Source: Larix sibirica
Lineage: Eukaryota > Streptophyta > Pinopsida > Pinales > Pinaceae
DNA: 24,066 nt
Assembly: GCA_004151065.3 (NCBI GenBank)
Contig: NWUY0304472331.1
Location: 1 to 24,066, forward strand
Direction of reading: 5' to 3'
Numbering within the stretch: the stretch's first letter is position 1; the number at the start of each line of letters is the position of its first letter. Under the pieces are notes generated by a model. The model did no database searches, had not been told where the DNA came from, and saw nothing but the letters and a program-made list of their open reading frames with translations. Positions 10,628-20,381 of this stretch are shown in pieces. Made by a program: the position numbers and the translations under genes.

Positions 10628-10942
10628 TCAAAAGTTTTGGCTGAATAAATAGGTCGTTTCCATGCACGATAAAACGATAGGTAGTCCAACCAAGAGTATT
10701 CCAGCTTTGCCAGGTATCTTCTTCCATCCATTAAATAAGGGAATGTGGTTAAGTAGTTGTATTTCGGAAGCACTAACAAACTTATAAAAGCTGGGATTGT
10801 ACGCGAGTGCTTGCTGCCTGAAAAAGAAATATAAAGTATCCCTATACTCTCTACTAAGTATTTCATAAATATAAGCGCCCAGCCCGTGCACAAATGCTCT
10901 GTTGAACGCTCGTCCTGTCCCGTCCGATATGTAAGTTAAAGG
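10628..10942 (-). other. Unidentified stop-free frame of 104 codons, possible gene fragment
   Basis: The minus-strand frame is open from just after a TAA (10943-10945) to a TGA at 10628-10630. It has no in-frame ATG near its beginning; the first usual alternative start would be GTG at 10889-10891. The translation looks protein-like, with SDGTGRAFNRAF near the beginning, then EILSREYRDTLYFFF, then a hydrophobic segment GILLVGLPIVLSC near the end. A second minus-strand frame over the same bases (10615-10893) is also open, so at least one is a shadow. I recognise no family. It could be a fragment of a lost gene, of a mitochondrial plasmid or of nuclear DNA, or a chance open frame. No promoter or neighbour gives it a role. 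Confidence 0.2.
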
Positions 10943-11869
10943 TTAGTGAGCCTGCCTATGCAAGGTTGGTAAATAGAACAGGTTTTAAAAAGTAAATAAA
11001 CAAAAGGTAAAGCAAGTAAGCATCTAAAGTTCCTGCTGTCTGAAGTATCTGGGGTTGAAACCCGCTCGTCTCGAAAGAGAAAAGATAATAGTGGTAACCC
11101 AGGAGAATCATTCATTAAGTGTTCCGGAAGCTGTTTCACTAATCTAAGGTGGTTGTATAGGGGGTACGGAGTGATGGTGATACGTGTTGGATAGTACTAT
11201 AGTAAGGGTAAGGTTGGCTGGTTTGATCCCGACCCGATAAGAGGCAGTAGCCTTTAATTCCAGAAAGGTGTGGTATAGATAAAACAGGCTAGGTCCATAG
11301 GTGGGCAGGTAGCTAGTAAACACATAAGTAAAGAGTAAGATAATTTGCTATGCCACTCCAGGTCTTTAGATGTCTAGGTCTATGGGTGGTTGAGTAAATA
11401 AGAAGGGTGTTTAGGAGGTCCTAAAATGAAAGGCTATTAGGATTATAGCTCTGACTAGGAATGCGGGATAATGAATCGTATCCTGGGCAACGCTCGGCTC
11501 GGCGCCGTTACAAGATTACCCTGGAGTAAGTGTAATGTAAGACTACTAGTAATGCTGTATTGAAGCCCGTTACCAATGCTTGTTGCTTGCTCTAAGTGGC
11601 CCGCTCGTGAATGCTCTAAGTTAAGAGAATGGATCCATCCGTTCTATGTTTATCTAAAGGTTTTTGTGAATACGCCACCCAGGTGGATAGCATGCACATA
11701 AGCTAAAGTAAGTGGGGATATAAAGGTTCATACAACTGGTCATAGTGCCTAAGCAGCCGGTTAATAACAAAGTGTGTGAGGCAGCAGTTCAAGGTAAATA
11801 GAAAGAAAGGGTAGCAGGCGCTGACATGAAAAGCAGGGATCTTCTTTCCTAGCAATGGGGTTAAAATTC
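10943..11869. other. Non-coding stretch upstream of the unidentified minus-strand frame
   Basis: A small palindrome GGGTT-GA-AACCC lies at 11052-11063. A 67-codon minus-strand frame (10936-11139) has no recognisable motif. Nothing else is seen before the relic that ends at 11870. Confidence 0.55.
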
Positions 11870-12598
11870 CTAAATAGTATATGCTTCTTTGGAAACAACA
11901 TCATCAATTGAAGGATTCCCAGGATCATTCAGATAAGAAGCATAAATTGAACCGGCTTCTTCCTCATTCCGGGCATTTCAAGAATATTTTAAGGAGCCTT
12001 TATTCCCAGCTTCTTCAGTTCCAGGATCAGTTCCAAGAGCAGTTGACCCAGCATCTCCAGTTAAACCAGTTGAAGGAGCTCTATTCCCAGCCTCAGTTCT
12101 AGGATCAGTTCTGGCATAACCAGTCTGATCAGCCTTATTCCCAGCATACCTATAAAAGTATTCTAAGCATCAGTTGAACCAATAGCATTACCATTATTTA
12201 TATAAGCAAAGGATTATTCTCCATTACGAGCAGCATTTGAAGGAGCATTTGAACCAGCAAAAGCAGCAGAACGATCAGCATTCCCAGTTCCCGGAGCAGT
12301 TCCATCATTTTCGGGAATGGCAGAAATGAATTATTTGAATCAGCAGCTGTTGAAGAAGAATCCCGCGTAATGATTCCCAGCAGGAACAAAACAAGCAGCA
12401 CCAGTTTCATCAGCTTTATTCCCAGCTTCCATAGCATTTCCATAAGCAGTTAGAGCTGCAGCACTATGACTACTAGTATTTCCAGGAGCACTAGGATTTC
12501 CAGTTTAACCGGCTTACTTCCCTACAGCGATAGATTGATTGAAGCTGAAGCGCTCAAGAGCTAAGCTCAATCCAAACGAAAAACAAGGCAAATGGCAT
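11870..12598 (-). pseudogene. Decayed Gly/Ala/Asn/Thr-rich repetitive protein gene (family unknown)
   Basis: Family not recognised. On the minus strand an ATG at 12598 starts MPFALFFVW, a short hydrophobic stretch ending at a stop 15 codons in. A neighbouring frame then reads on through 12501 with Gly/Asn/Ala-rich sequence. Recognisable repeated words are EAGNKADETG, AGNKADQTG, TEAGNRAPSTG and GTDPGTEEAGNKG, spread over at least three frame changes and several in-frame stops. The last readable segment ends at TAG (11870-11872). The word STALGTDPG matches TTALGIDPAG of the plus-strand relic at 4078-4985, and both relics have a putative start beginning Met-Pro-Phe. I infer that they are diverged copies or members of one repetitive-protein family. 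A non-coding trinucleotide-slippage origin is possible. No part looks expressible as it stands. Confidence 0.45.
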
Positions 12599-13522
12599 AC
12601 CCACCCGAAGTATTATTTTGTCCCGTCCCTTCTTGCTTAATTGTCAGAGCTTAAGGTACGAGTAAAATAAAGCCATAACGAGAAATAGGTCAATGCGTAC
12701 GTATGGTCGGTGAGGTGGTCTTGTAAAGCGAAGCGGAAGATGATATGATAACTTTTCCAACTTAAGGTTTTTAGTAAGGTTTTTAGTTTGGAATAATCGG
12801 GGCGAGGTAGGAGCCCACTCACTATTCATATGGTGAGGCACTTCACAACGTTGAAAATATATAATATATATATAAGGGGGATTGCACTGCTAGGATTCCG
12901 GGAGTGCTGCTTGCTCGCTAATTTGATGGCGGGCCAGCTAGGAAGGAGAATGAACGACAAGGCCTTATATATTAAATATATGGCTTGGATGCTGCTTAAT
13001 TTATTTAGTTATCAATTCCAATTTACATTTGTGCTGGTTCTGAACTGAAATTAGGTTAATAAAGTAGGGAGAGGGATAATCGATTGGCTATAGAGATAAG
13101 CCCTTTATCAGGCAGTAATAAATCGAGATCTCAGTCAGTCAGGTCACAAGGGCGAAAGCAGTTCGCAAGGTCTAGATCAGCGGTAAGTAAGACGGAATCA
13201 GGCAAGCGAATCAGATGGACGCAAATCGTTGAATGATACGTATGTTAGGCCGACTATCATGTTGGATAGAGCGACTTTCATATAGGAAATTCCGATGCTA
13301 CTGAACTATAACGTAGGAATATACTACATTTTGGGTATTTCATATGTTCCCGGACCATAAATCTTACAAAACTGGGTTTTATACATCTTATTGTTATGCA
13401 TACATATATTAAAGGTTTCTATCAATTTCAAATCTTAGGATTCAAGCGGAGATACTGGCTCTACTACATAAGACTAATAGGGATTATTGTGGATTTCTTA
13501 GATATGGATTTCTCACATCGGA
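12599..13522. other. Non-coding stretch
   Basis: Only short overlapping frames (61-72 codons). A TA-rich run lies at about 12858-12882. Confidence 0.6.
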
Positions 13523-13539
13523 TGGCAAGGACGGAGGGC
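13523..13539 (+). repeat. 17-nt exact dispersed repeat, copy 2
   Basis: Identical to 5881-5897. It is followed by GAGGACGTATCCATTCGAGC, which resembles member A at 5519-5556. Confidence 0.6.
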
Positions 13540-14095
13540 GAGGACGTATCCATTCGAGCTAATATAGTAATAGTTGTAGCAGGTCCGGCTGCTATGAGGT
13601 AGGTCTGCAGATTAGGTTTACTGGGTATTCTTCTCCTATTTCTTATGATTTCAAAGAGTTGCACTCAATTATAAGTCTAATTTATTTTGGGACTACATGG
13701 ATGAACACACAATTGGTTCATAGCTTTATTCGCTAGAGTTCAGGGAACACATTAAATAATAAAAAGAAAGGAGACCTTAAACACATGCATGGTGGGACTC
13801 AATTGTTATGTACTTAGAGCGTAGAGTGGGGTGGTTCCTCAGAGTGCTGTGCCCCTATCGGTTGTGGAACCTCATCAGCAGCAGTTGTAGTATCGTTCCA
13901 TCTTAAAGGAGTAAACCCATTGGTATTGGATTAGTCCCATGCCCCAAGGCCATAGAGATAGAGAGACTTATTAGCTTCCAAGTAGTAGTACTCCTAACTA
14001 CACAATTAGTATGTTTTATGCCCTAAGATTGTATATTAAGCAGATTAATTACAATTAACTTTTTACAATGGTAAAGTTGTTAAACTCTTTCCGAG
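13540..14095. other. Non-coding stretch between repeat-family members
   Basis: AACCTCATCAG near 13868 with a following CGTTCCATC resembles GACCTCATCAG and CGCTCCATC near 5138-5164. This hints that the two regions share more than the listed blocks. Confidence 0.45.
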
Positions 14096-14175
14096 GTACG
14101 AGGAATACACCCAAGGGTCGTAGATATGCGAGTCCAAGTGAAACGTATAGATGCTATCTCATATAGTATAAATTT
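14096..14175 (+). repeat. Dispersed repeat family, members C1 and C2
   Basis: C1 (14096-14132) matches 5519-5556 through GTACGAGG, AAGGGTCGT and ATGCGAG. C2 follows with GATGCTATCTCATATAG, which resembles 5643-5685. The two modules are in the same order as at 5519-5685 but closer together. Confidence 0.45.
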
Positions 14176-14380
14176 ATTTATGTCTTGATTTAGAGATTTA
14201 ACAATATTTATCTCGTAATTTATTGTATTGAGGAGGTTTTCTGATCTTAACAATATGTTAATCTATAGTTTAAGGTAAACGCGTAGAGATGCGCGATATC
14301 GTAGTGCCTGCTCCGCCCGAACCTGCTGAGGCCATTGATAACTCAATTAAGAAAATACTAGCCATAGAATAATGTTTGTC

Positions 14381-14440
14381 AAGACCTCTATTCCAGGCCT
14401 CTATAATTGTAAAGACCGTGTGTCCAGGCCTCCTATATGT
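14381..14440 (+). repeat. 30-nt tandem duplication
   Basis: Units at about 14381-14410 and 14412-14440 both start AAGACC, contain TCCAGGCCT and end with a TATA-containing stretch and TGT. Confidence 0.6.
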
Positions 14441-14506
14441 CCCTTCTCAACGCGAAAGCTTGGCCCACAATTGTTCCACCCAGTTATCAATAATGAATAG
14501 GTATCC

Positions 14507-14995
14507 TTAGTGGCTTCTCCTAGGTTTTAATAGGTGACTGCAAGTGATAAGTGCTTGCGGTACCTGAGGCAGATAGAGAATCTCCGTTGGATCCCCTTGT
14601 GGAGATGTCCTTCTTCGCTTAGGGGATTGAACCTTAGGTAGTAACTTTGTGGGGTTACTATAACTACTTCTTGCACCTTCGCTGGTTGGACTTGGGTCTT
14701 CATCATCCCCTTCCATCCCTTCCTTCCCACTTATAGTTGGCCCTTTTTCGCCTAGTAAAAAGCCCTTTTTTGCTCTTTACTAGTTGGACTTATAGATTTC
14801 ACCACCCTGGGCAAGAGTGGGTTTGCTTGGCTGAATCTTAGAGAGTATTTTATAGGAGTGTTTTTCTTTCATTTTTTGAGACCTCATAGAAAACCTTAGA
14901 GAATCAAACCATTCTGACCCTTTGCTTTCTTCCCAATTTCACTTGGTTCCTCCTCCTTTTGCCTCATCTGGTTAAAGTGTAGCTTCTATACCATC
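14507..14995 (-). pseudogene. Possible decayed coding relic, charged low-complexity frames
   Basis: Read on the minus strand from about 14995 downwards, successive frames give charged, protein-like stretches: a Lys/Glu-rich one (MRQKEEEPSEIGKKAKG), a Lys-rich one starting MRSQKMKEKHSYKIL, and a Pro/Ser/Arg-rich one in the 69-codon frame 14507-14716 with PKRRRTSPQGDPTE. They are separated by stops and frame changes and interrupted by the T-rich hairpin at 14752-14783. Pro/Arg/Lys-rich composition of this kind occurs in retroelement gag-like regions, but no zinc knuckle, protease or polymerase motif is visible, so I do not assign a family. Confidence 0.15.
14752..14783. other. 12-bp hairpin with T-rich loop
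   Basis: CTAGTAAAAAGC (14752-14763) pairs with GCTCTTTACTAG (14772-14783) at 11 of 12 positions around the loop CCTTTTTT. It resembles an organelle transcript-end stem-loop, but no gene ends here. Confidence 0.55.
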
Positions 14996-15390
14996 TAGTA
15001 ACCAGAAGTATAATAGGAATAGTAAGAGGAATAATAATATATAGAAATAAAGGCAAGGGGAAAGCTACCAACCAATGTGAAGAATGTTGGGGGCACAAGG
15101 GGCCCACATGATTGAGGCCCTATTCAAGCTCCTTCTCGAGCTTACTCAATCGAAGATATAAAGAAAATATTGAAGAACTACTCTAGGTATACACTTTACC
15201 TTTATTAGCCTGGGGGAAAGAAGATAAATCAAGCCAGCATTTACATTTCATAATCATTCCCAGGGCAAGATCGAGCAAGAGACCTTTGGTAAAGAGGTTG
15301 GATCAATCCAATAATGAGCAGATAGATTTCACAAGAAGTGTTGTCACTGTTTTGACATTGGTCAGAAAACAATAGGAGCAGGCGGGTTCA
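14996..15390. other. Non-coding stretch
   Basis: No repeat or gene-like frame seen. Confidence 0.55.
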
Positions 15391-15938
15391 GCAGATAAAT
15401 ATCGTGTTTAACTGCCGGATGAATTCTCAACAGCCAGAACTGAAGCAGCTTAGATCGTTAAACTGCCCGATCCTATATCTCTACCGCCATAACCTTCAGA
15501 AAAACAGGACAGGGATGGGATGGATAGTCTATTATTAGCCGAGGGAGGACCTTTATTTGATTACTTTGCTCCCCCGATTATAGATTAAATGGCGCGGAAT
15601 GGAGCTAGGTAGATGGATGGCTTGGGGTGGTCCCGAGAGGGTTGGGTTTCCCTTTAGGTATATCTCGTACAGAACTTTCACTTTGTTAAAAAGATTACCT
15701 TATATCTTGGAAGCGCCCAGACGAGGATGGGCAATTAGTTAAGTAGTTTATAGGGTTGACCCCATATGGCAGATATTGTTGAACTGCCCCGGATAGTTTG
15801 AGAATTAACAGCTGGAACTTCTTCAGATAAGACATTACTGGATGGATGGAGGGAAGGGAGGCATAGTCCTTGAGTAGCTCATAGGGTGGATGAATCACTT
15901 TCCCCCTATAGCTTCTGATATCGTTTCACTGCCAGATG
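15391..15938 (+). repeat. Four-copy AACTGCC-centred repeat family
   Basis: Copies near 15391-15450, 15453-15471, 15768-15830 and 15917-15938 share the order GAT(A), AT(C/T)GTT, AACTGCC (CACTGCC in the last) and GAT. Copies 1 and 3 also share a downstream part, GAATTCTCAACAGCCAGAAC against GAATTAACAGCTGGAAC, then CAG. Confidence 0.5.
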
Positions 15939-16719
15939 ACTTGTTTGGATTATGTGGTCCATTAGACAGAGAATAGAGAGAGGTTGGATGGACGGGCTTT
16001 AGACCTAGGTAGGAGATGCCTTTACACTTAATGAATGCTTTGTCGATACAGCACTCACCCTATTAACAACCCGTTACCCTTCACCCAGGAATTGGAGGAT
16101 ATGCACTATTGGAACTACCTTGTTTATTCTACCCACCTGAAGAAAGATATCTGTAGCCAATGCACTTTGTTAGGGACTGCTATGATACCTTACCTTAGAC
16201 CAGATAAAATGAGTTTCTCCCTAAGTCCTTATAAGCCCCGGGTGGATGGGATGGATAATTGCCTTACCCTCTTCTATTAGCCGGAACCCTACGAGGATGG
16301 ATGGAGTTACTTACAAACCTATTCATTAAACCAGGAAGATCAGTAGGGAACCAGTATATATTGAAATCCCTTTATACCATCATCCTAGAATATATAGAGT
16401 CACAACAACCCTAAAAGCCAGGAAAGACTCCAGTATAAAGTATAGCATCATATATTAAACCTTTATCCATTGCCTTATGAAGTGGGTACAACGTATGAAC
16501 TTATGGAGGGAAGAGCCTTAGACATTACTTACCTTTATCTCTGCTGGTCTTTACTTTATTGCTTGAAGGGGTGTGGTCTTCCTCCCTTGCTCGCCAATAT
16601 GGCCTGGGTGGGATGGAATAAACTCTAATAAGTATGTTAAGCTGGGTATGTTCTTTATATTAAAACATCTTAAAATTAACAGCCTGGGTAAACCCATAAG
16701 TCTACGGGGATGGGATGGA
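15512..16719 (+). repeat. Dispersed GGGATGGGATGGA words
   Basis: GGATGGGATGGA or a one-base variant lies at 15513-15524, 16244-16255, 16606-16617 and 16707-16718. Plain GGATGGATGG also occurs nearby (about 15838). Confidence 0.5.
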
Positions 16720-17179
16720 CCTAAAGCTTGTTGGAACAGTAATTAATCAATGTCGTCAAGATATAAATCTTATCGCGAGAAGCACATAATATATATTATA
16801 GATATAATTGCCCGAAGGCGAGGAGAACAATAGGCGGCGCGGAATGATACCAAAAATCTGTCCTTTAACAGCAAGTTTTGATAAAAGCATATCCTAGCAA
16901 TTAATGCTGGCTGTATAAATGAATCAATAATATATTCTGGCTGGCTTAATCCCGTAACCGATAAGATAAGTCTAGTGCTAGCATGGATGAGTAAAGTGTT
17001 ATGGGACTACCAGGTCTAGGTCTTCCAGTTGGTAAAGAGGGGTTATTTGGTAAAAGTAAAATATAGTATTAGGGTAAAGGGGCGTGTCACTGCTTTCCTC
17101 TGGGGGCAATAGGCGGGATGTTTATCTCGGTGGTTCGATCGGTTGTTGGCTCTAAGGGGTAATCCTCTTTATTATCCAT
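15939..17179. other. Non-coding stretch
   Basis: An 81-codon plus-strand frame (16035-16280) has no recognised motif and ends within a GGATGGGATGGA word. The rest is AT-rich and stop-dense. Confidence 0.55.
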
Positions 17180-17200
17180 CTGGCCGCGCCCTCCGGCCAG
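17180..17200. other. GC-rich 6-bp hairpin
   Basis: CTGGCC (17180-17185) and GGCCAG (17195-17200) with a nine-base loop. Confidence 0.35.
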
Positions 17201-17438
17201 TAAGTTATCCATCAAATCAAATCAATCCTGGCTGTTTGGCATAATACTCATCATCCTCAAACTCCTCATCTCTCTCGGTGGGCATAATCCAAAGCATCCA
17301 GCTCCTACTCAATCAATCATTCCGTCCACTCTGCCCCGCTCCGCCCCGGGGTTTACATAGTCACAAAATCTATACGTTTATTTGACTAACGTGATAGCCC
17401 TCTATAGGAACACATCTAGTTATTGTATAGCCTTATTT

Positions 17439-17498
17439 ATAAAGCAGCTGCCTTAGTTGTACCGGTTCATAAAGCAGCTGACTTAGTCGTTGCCTTAA
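17439..17498 (+). repeat. 30-nt tandem duplication
   Basis: ATAAAGCAGCTG begins both units (17439 and 17469), followed by CCTTAGTTGT and ACTTAGTCGT. The 3' thirds have diverged. Confidence 0.65.
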
Positions 17499-17553
17499 TA
17501 TAGCCTATCGCCACACATTCTTAACATTATCGGCATCCATTCTAGGATCAGGG

Positions 17554-17650
17554 ATTCAACCAGCTTCTTCGGGTGATTTCGTAAAGCCTGGTGCTAATTC
17601 GACCAGCTTCAATTTATTTCGTGTTTCGACCGGCCTAGTTTATTTTGTTC
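17554..17650 (+). repeat. Three-unit ATTCGACCAGC repeat
   Basis: Units start at 17554 (ATTCAACCAGCTTC), 17597 (ATTCGACCAGCTTC) and 17624 (TTTCGACCGGCC). Each is followed by a T-rich segment ending TTTCGT or TTTTGT. Related sequence reappears at 23985-24035. Confidence 0.5.
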
Positions 17651-17737
17651 TACCGTCTCTTGGTTTCTTTCCCAGCAAGCAGCGACCCGGCTATGATAAG
17701 AAGGAGCTATATAAAAAGTCCGAGGGGAAGACTGTAT

Positions 17738-17759
17738 GGAATAAAAAGAACCTTATTCC
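17738..17759. other. Perfect 7-bp hairpin
   Basis: GGAATAA (17738-17744), loop AAAGAACC, TTATTCC (17753-17759). Confidence 0.4.
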
Positions 17760-18283
17760 TTACGTGCATTCAATGAACGAGCTAAAGTGCCAAATTAATG
17801 CATATCAATTGACCATCTGGGATATTCCTTAGATAGATCTTGCTTTAATAGGCTACTTTTCAATATTGAAATTACCGGCTACTTACTCTATCTGTACCTA
17901 TTTGTTTTAGGGTCCCGGTTGGGCCACCCGCCCAATAAGTCACCTAAGAAGTATAAGGGGAAAATAGATAGCTTTGAGCACCTTGCTCTATCTCTGCTTG
18001 ACCCATAAATTACTGTCTTTATTATTCCCATCCTATTGGTAAAATCCCTGCCTGCTTGGATAAAACCGTATAAAACTCTTAATTGATACTCCTTCCTCTA
18101 ACCTGAGTTTTCAATTCAGTGCGTCACCCCTCCATACACGGTCAATTTGTAAATCCGGATTCCATAATTTATTGGCACCCTTTCTTTGTCCACCCTTTCA
18201 AATACAATTTGGCTCTCTCAATTTTATATTATGCCTTATATATATGAGATTCTCCATAGTGGAACTAATGCGCCTGTACTACG
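17760..18283. other. Non-coding stretch
   Basis: No repeat, hairpin or gene-like frame of note. Confidence 0.6.
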
Positions 18284-18390
18284 GTAGATAATAACTCAGT
18301 AAGTTATCGTTATTACCAGAGAAGAAGAACTCAGCGGTGGGTAGATAATAACTCAGTAAGTTATCGTTATTACCAGAGAAGAAGAACTCA
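18284..18390 (+). repeat. 57-bp tandem duplication, 50 bp identical
   Basis: Copy 1 starts at 18284 and copy 2 at 18341. The first 50 bases are identical, beginning GTAGATAATAACTCAG. Each copy holds a small hairpin, ATAACT-CAGTA-AGTTAT (18291-18307 and 18348-18364). The period is a multiple of three, so it also duplicates a 19-residue block in a minus-strand frame, which is otherwise not gene-like. Confidence 0.9.
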
Positions 18391-18546
18391 TTGGTCTTTC
18401 TGGCGTCCTTTGATCGCATGGATGGTACAGCTAGCTGGGGTGGATGGGAAATGAAGTAAGCAAAGGGGGGTATACCCATATGAGAGAGAGTATGAACGTG
18501 GCCTATAAGTTGAAAGGATAGGCAAGAGGGGGCCTTAACTAGTCAA

Positions 18547-18692
18547 AAATGAAGTAATAAATGGTGGGGCCTGGTAACTTAAAGGTAGCGCCCTAAGAAT
18601 ACGTGGTAAATCAAGTAATGGTAGCGTTGCGAGATTATAGACAGTGCGGGCCTATCGAGATGGTAAATTAACTAATGAAAGGTGGCGATGCC
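18547..18692 (+). repeat. Four-unit degenerate ladder
   Basis: Successive units carry a GGTAA(A/C) word or equivalent, an A/T-rich AAGTAAT-like stretch and a GGTAGCG or GGTGGCG word. The last unit (18662-18692) runs into the duplicated block at 18681-18748. Confidence 0.35.
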
Positions 18693-18748
18693 GGTATTCA
18701 ATCCCAGGAGGACACGCCAGTCATAGATGGGATGAACGGTTCAGAACA
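18681..18748 (+). repeat. Duplicated block, copy 1
   Basis: GGTGGCGATGCC (18681-18692) and, after 16 bases, a 40-nt segment (18709-18748) containing GCCAGTCATAG and TGAACGGTTC. The 40-nt segment matches 22673-22712 at 36 of 40 positions. Confidence 0.75.
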
Positions 18749-18782
18749 ATATGATGATTACTGACAATTCACCTTAGGATCT

Positions 18783-19163
18783 TCGCCATACACCTCCATT
18801 AATGCACCTAGACCCTAAACCTCCACCTCGATCTCGAAATATACCCTCGACGGAGGAACCATAGCCCCCGAACTAGTGATTTAACTATAGCTTCGTCGGT
18901 CTCTCCCAGCTTCAATTCATCAACTAGCTGGCAAGCAAGCTCTCGGCTCTGACCCCAGCGGGTAATCCTTCTTTTTTGACCAGCTAGCTTTCGAGTTATA
19001 TTTAAACCATTAACAGGTGCGTAATGCATCATCGATCAATTTGATAACATATTTCTAATTCTTATATTGCTAGCTAGAGTTCGAGTTCAAGTGTAGAGAG
19101 TAGAGAGAATAGTTCGTGTAGATTTCAGTATCGGGTAGAGGGTTTAGGTATAGGTTCGAGTTC
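18783..19163. other. Non-coding stretch
   Basis: One 74-codon minus-strand frame (18808-19032), Arg-rich and without a recognised motif. TTCGAGTT words recur at about 18991, 19080 and 19155. Confidence 0.5.
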
Positions 19164-19258
19164 GATGTGGGCTGTCATTCGTCCGTTTTTTCACCCATCT
19201 CGAAAGATGTGGGCTTTTGTTGTATACGTTTTTTCACCTATCTAGAAAGATGTTGGCC
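19164..19258 (+). repeat. 42/43-bp tandem repeat, two and a quarter copies
   Basis: Units at 19164-19205 and 19206-19248 both start GATGTGGGCT and contain CGTTTTTTCACC. A third start, GATGTTGGCC, is at 19249-19258. Unit junctions form small hairpins: CATCT-CGAA-AGATG and ATCT-AGAA-AGAT. Confidence 0.75.
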
Positions 19259-19405
19259 ATCAATAAAATATATCAAGGCAAGCATGGGGATGTATGGCTG
19301 CTATGACTGTCACTGATCGGCGGCTATGTATGACTGATGTATGACCTTCAAATGTTTAATTAACAAATGTAACACAAGGAGTTATGTTGGATGAAAGGGT
19401 GTACC

Positions 19406-19419
19406 GAGAGAGAGAGAGG
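19406..19419 (+). repeat. Short GA microsatellite
   Basis: About seven GA units. It is one of few simple dinucleotide runs in the window; another is the TA run at about 511-520. Confidence 0.7.
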
Positions 19420-19514
19420 TTTATGTGTGTTGCTTGCCAGTGGATTTCGCCAGAGGTGTTTATGCGAAGAAGGTGTGCTGCTTGCACATTTACCGCTTGC
19501 CAACATGACGCACT

Positions 19515-19984
19515 GATTGCTAACGCTTTCCTCCCTGTTTGGTAATGATCGCTAACGCTTTTTCCGCTTGTTGAAGGATCAATACAGACTTGATTAGGTT
19601 GGAAGGATAGCTACAACAGCTTGCTTGGTTACCGATACAGAATAGTTCCCCTTGCAATTATCGCAATTAAACAACTGGACTTAAGCATCGAACCTTTAGT
19701 ACCAATAGTTACCCCGGCAATTACTCCTCTTTTACCGGATATAACCTTATAACCTTGAGGACATTAAACGATGATTGAGTCTTACTGCTTGACCCCATGT
19801 TCGGGAGGAGCGCTACTAATAGATATCGCTTTACCCCATATGGAGAGAGGATAGGTTCAAATAATCCCCGTTACCTACTGACAACAGGAGAACCAGCCCT
19901 TGAATGGCCTTCAGGCATTCTCTTTCATGCATTCAAGTCCACATTAACACTTAACTACTTGTTGCTGCTTGATCGCTAACGCTT
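19515..19984 (+). repeat. Dispersed GCTAACGCTT words
   Basis: GATTGCTAACGCTTT at 19515-19529, GATCGCTAACGCTTT at 19547-19561 and GATCGCTAACGCTT at 19971-19984. CCGCTTG and TGCTTGCCA words lie between them. Confidence 0.55.
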
Positions 19985-20381
19985 GCCAGAGAGAAAAGAC
20001 ATCGCATGTTGCAAGTGCTTATTAATTGACAGTAGTTCCGCTTAGCAATTGAAACTGGTAAATTTAAGGGCCTATTTAGGATAAGCACCGTAAGACCTAT
20101 CAATGAATGAAGGTGGGTAAATAACTTATTCCCTCCGTACCAGCTACCCAACTTTCGACCTTCCTAACTGCTGATCGAGACCTTGTGACCGAACTGGAGA
20201 CCCAATATCGACCTCGATTGATACCCGTTTTTATCTTCTTGCCCATCTATCTCTCCCTCCTGCCTTCCCATTGAACCAGCACAGACAAACCCTGCCTGGC
20301 CATCATTGCACACCAGTAAATGCACAGTTCACCTGTCACCATAACCACACCAACCTGCCTAGCTCACTCTTATAAGCATAC
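19985..20381. other. Non-coding stretch
   Basis: C-rich in its second half (about 20240-20370). No repeat or gene-like frame of note. Confidence 0.55.

Noticed and set aside
11160-11245. GGTTTGATCCCGACC near 11220, like a tRNA T-arm
   Set aside because: The T-stem has a mismatch and a wobble, and no D-arm, anticodon arm or acceptor stem can be placed upstream.
18284-18390. Repeat array considered as CRISPR
   Set aside because: Only two directly adjacent units with no spacers of regular length.
18580-18602. AAAGGTAGCGCCCTAAG, reminiscent of a conserved large-subunit rRNA stretch
   Set aside because: The similarity covers under ten bases, the flanks do not match, and the word belongs to the local degenerate ladder.
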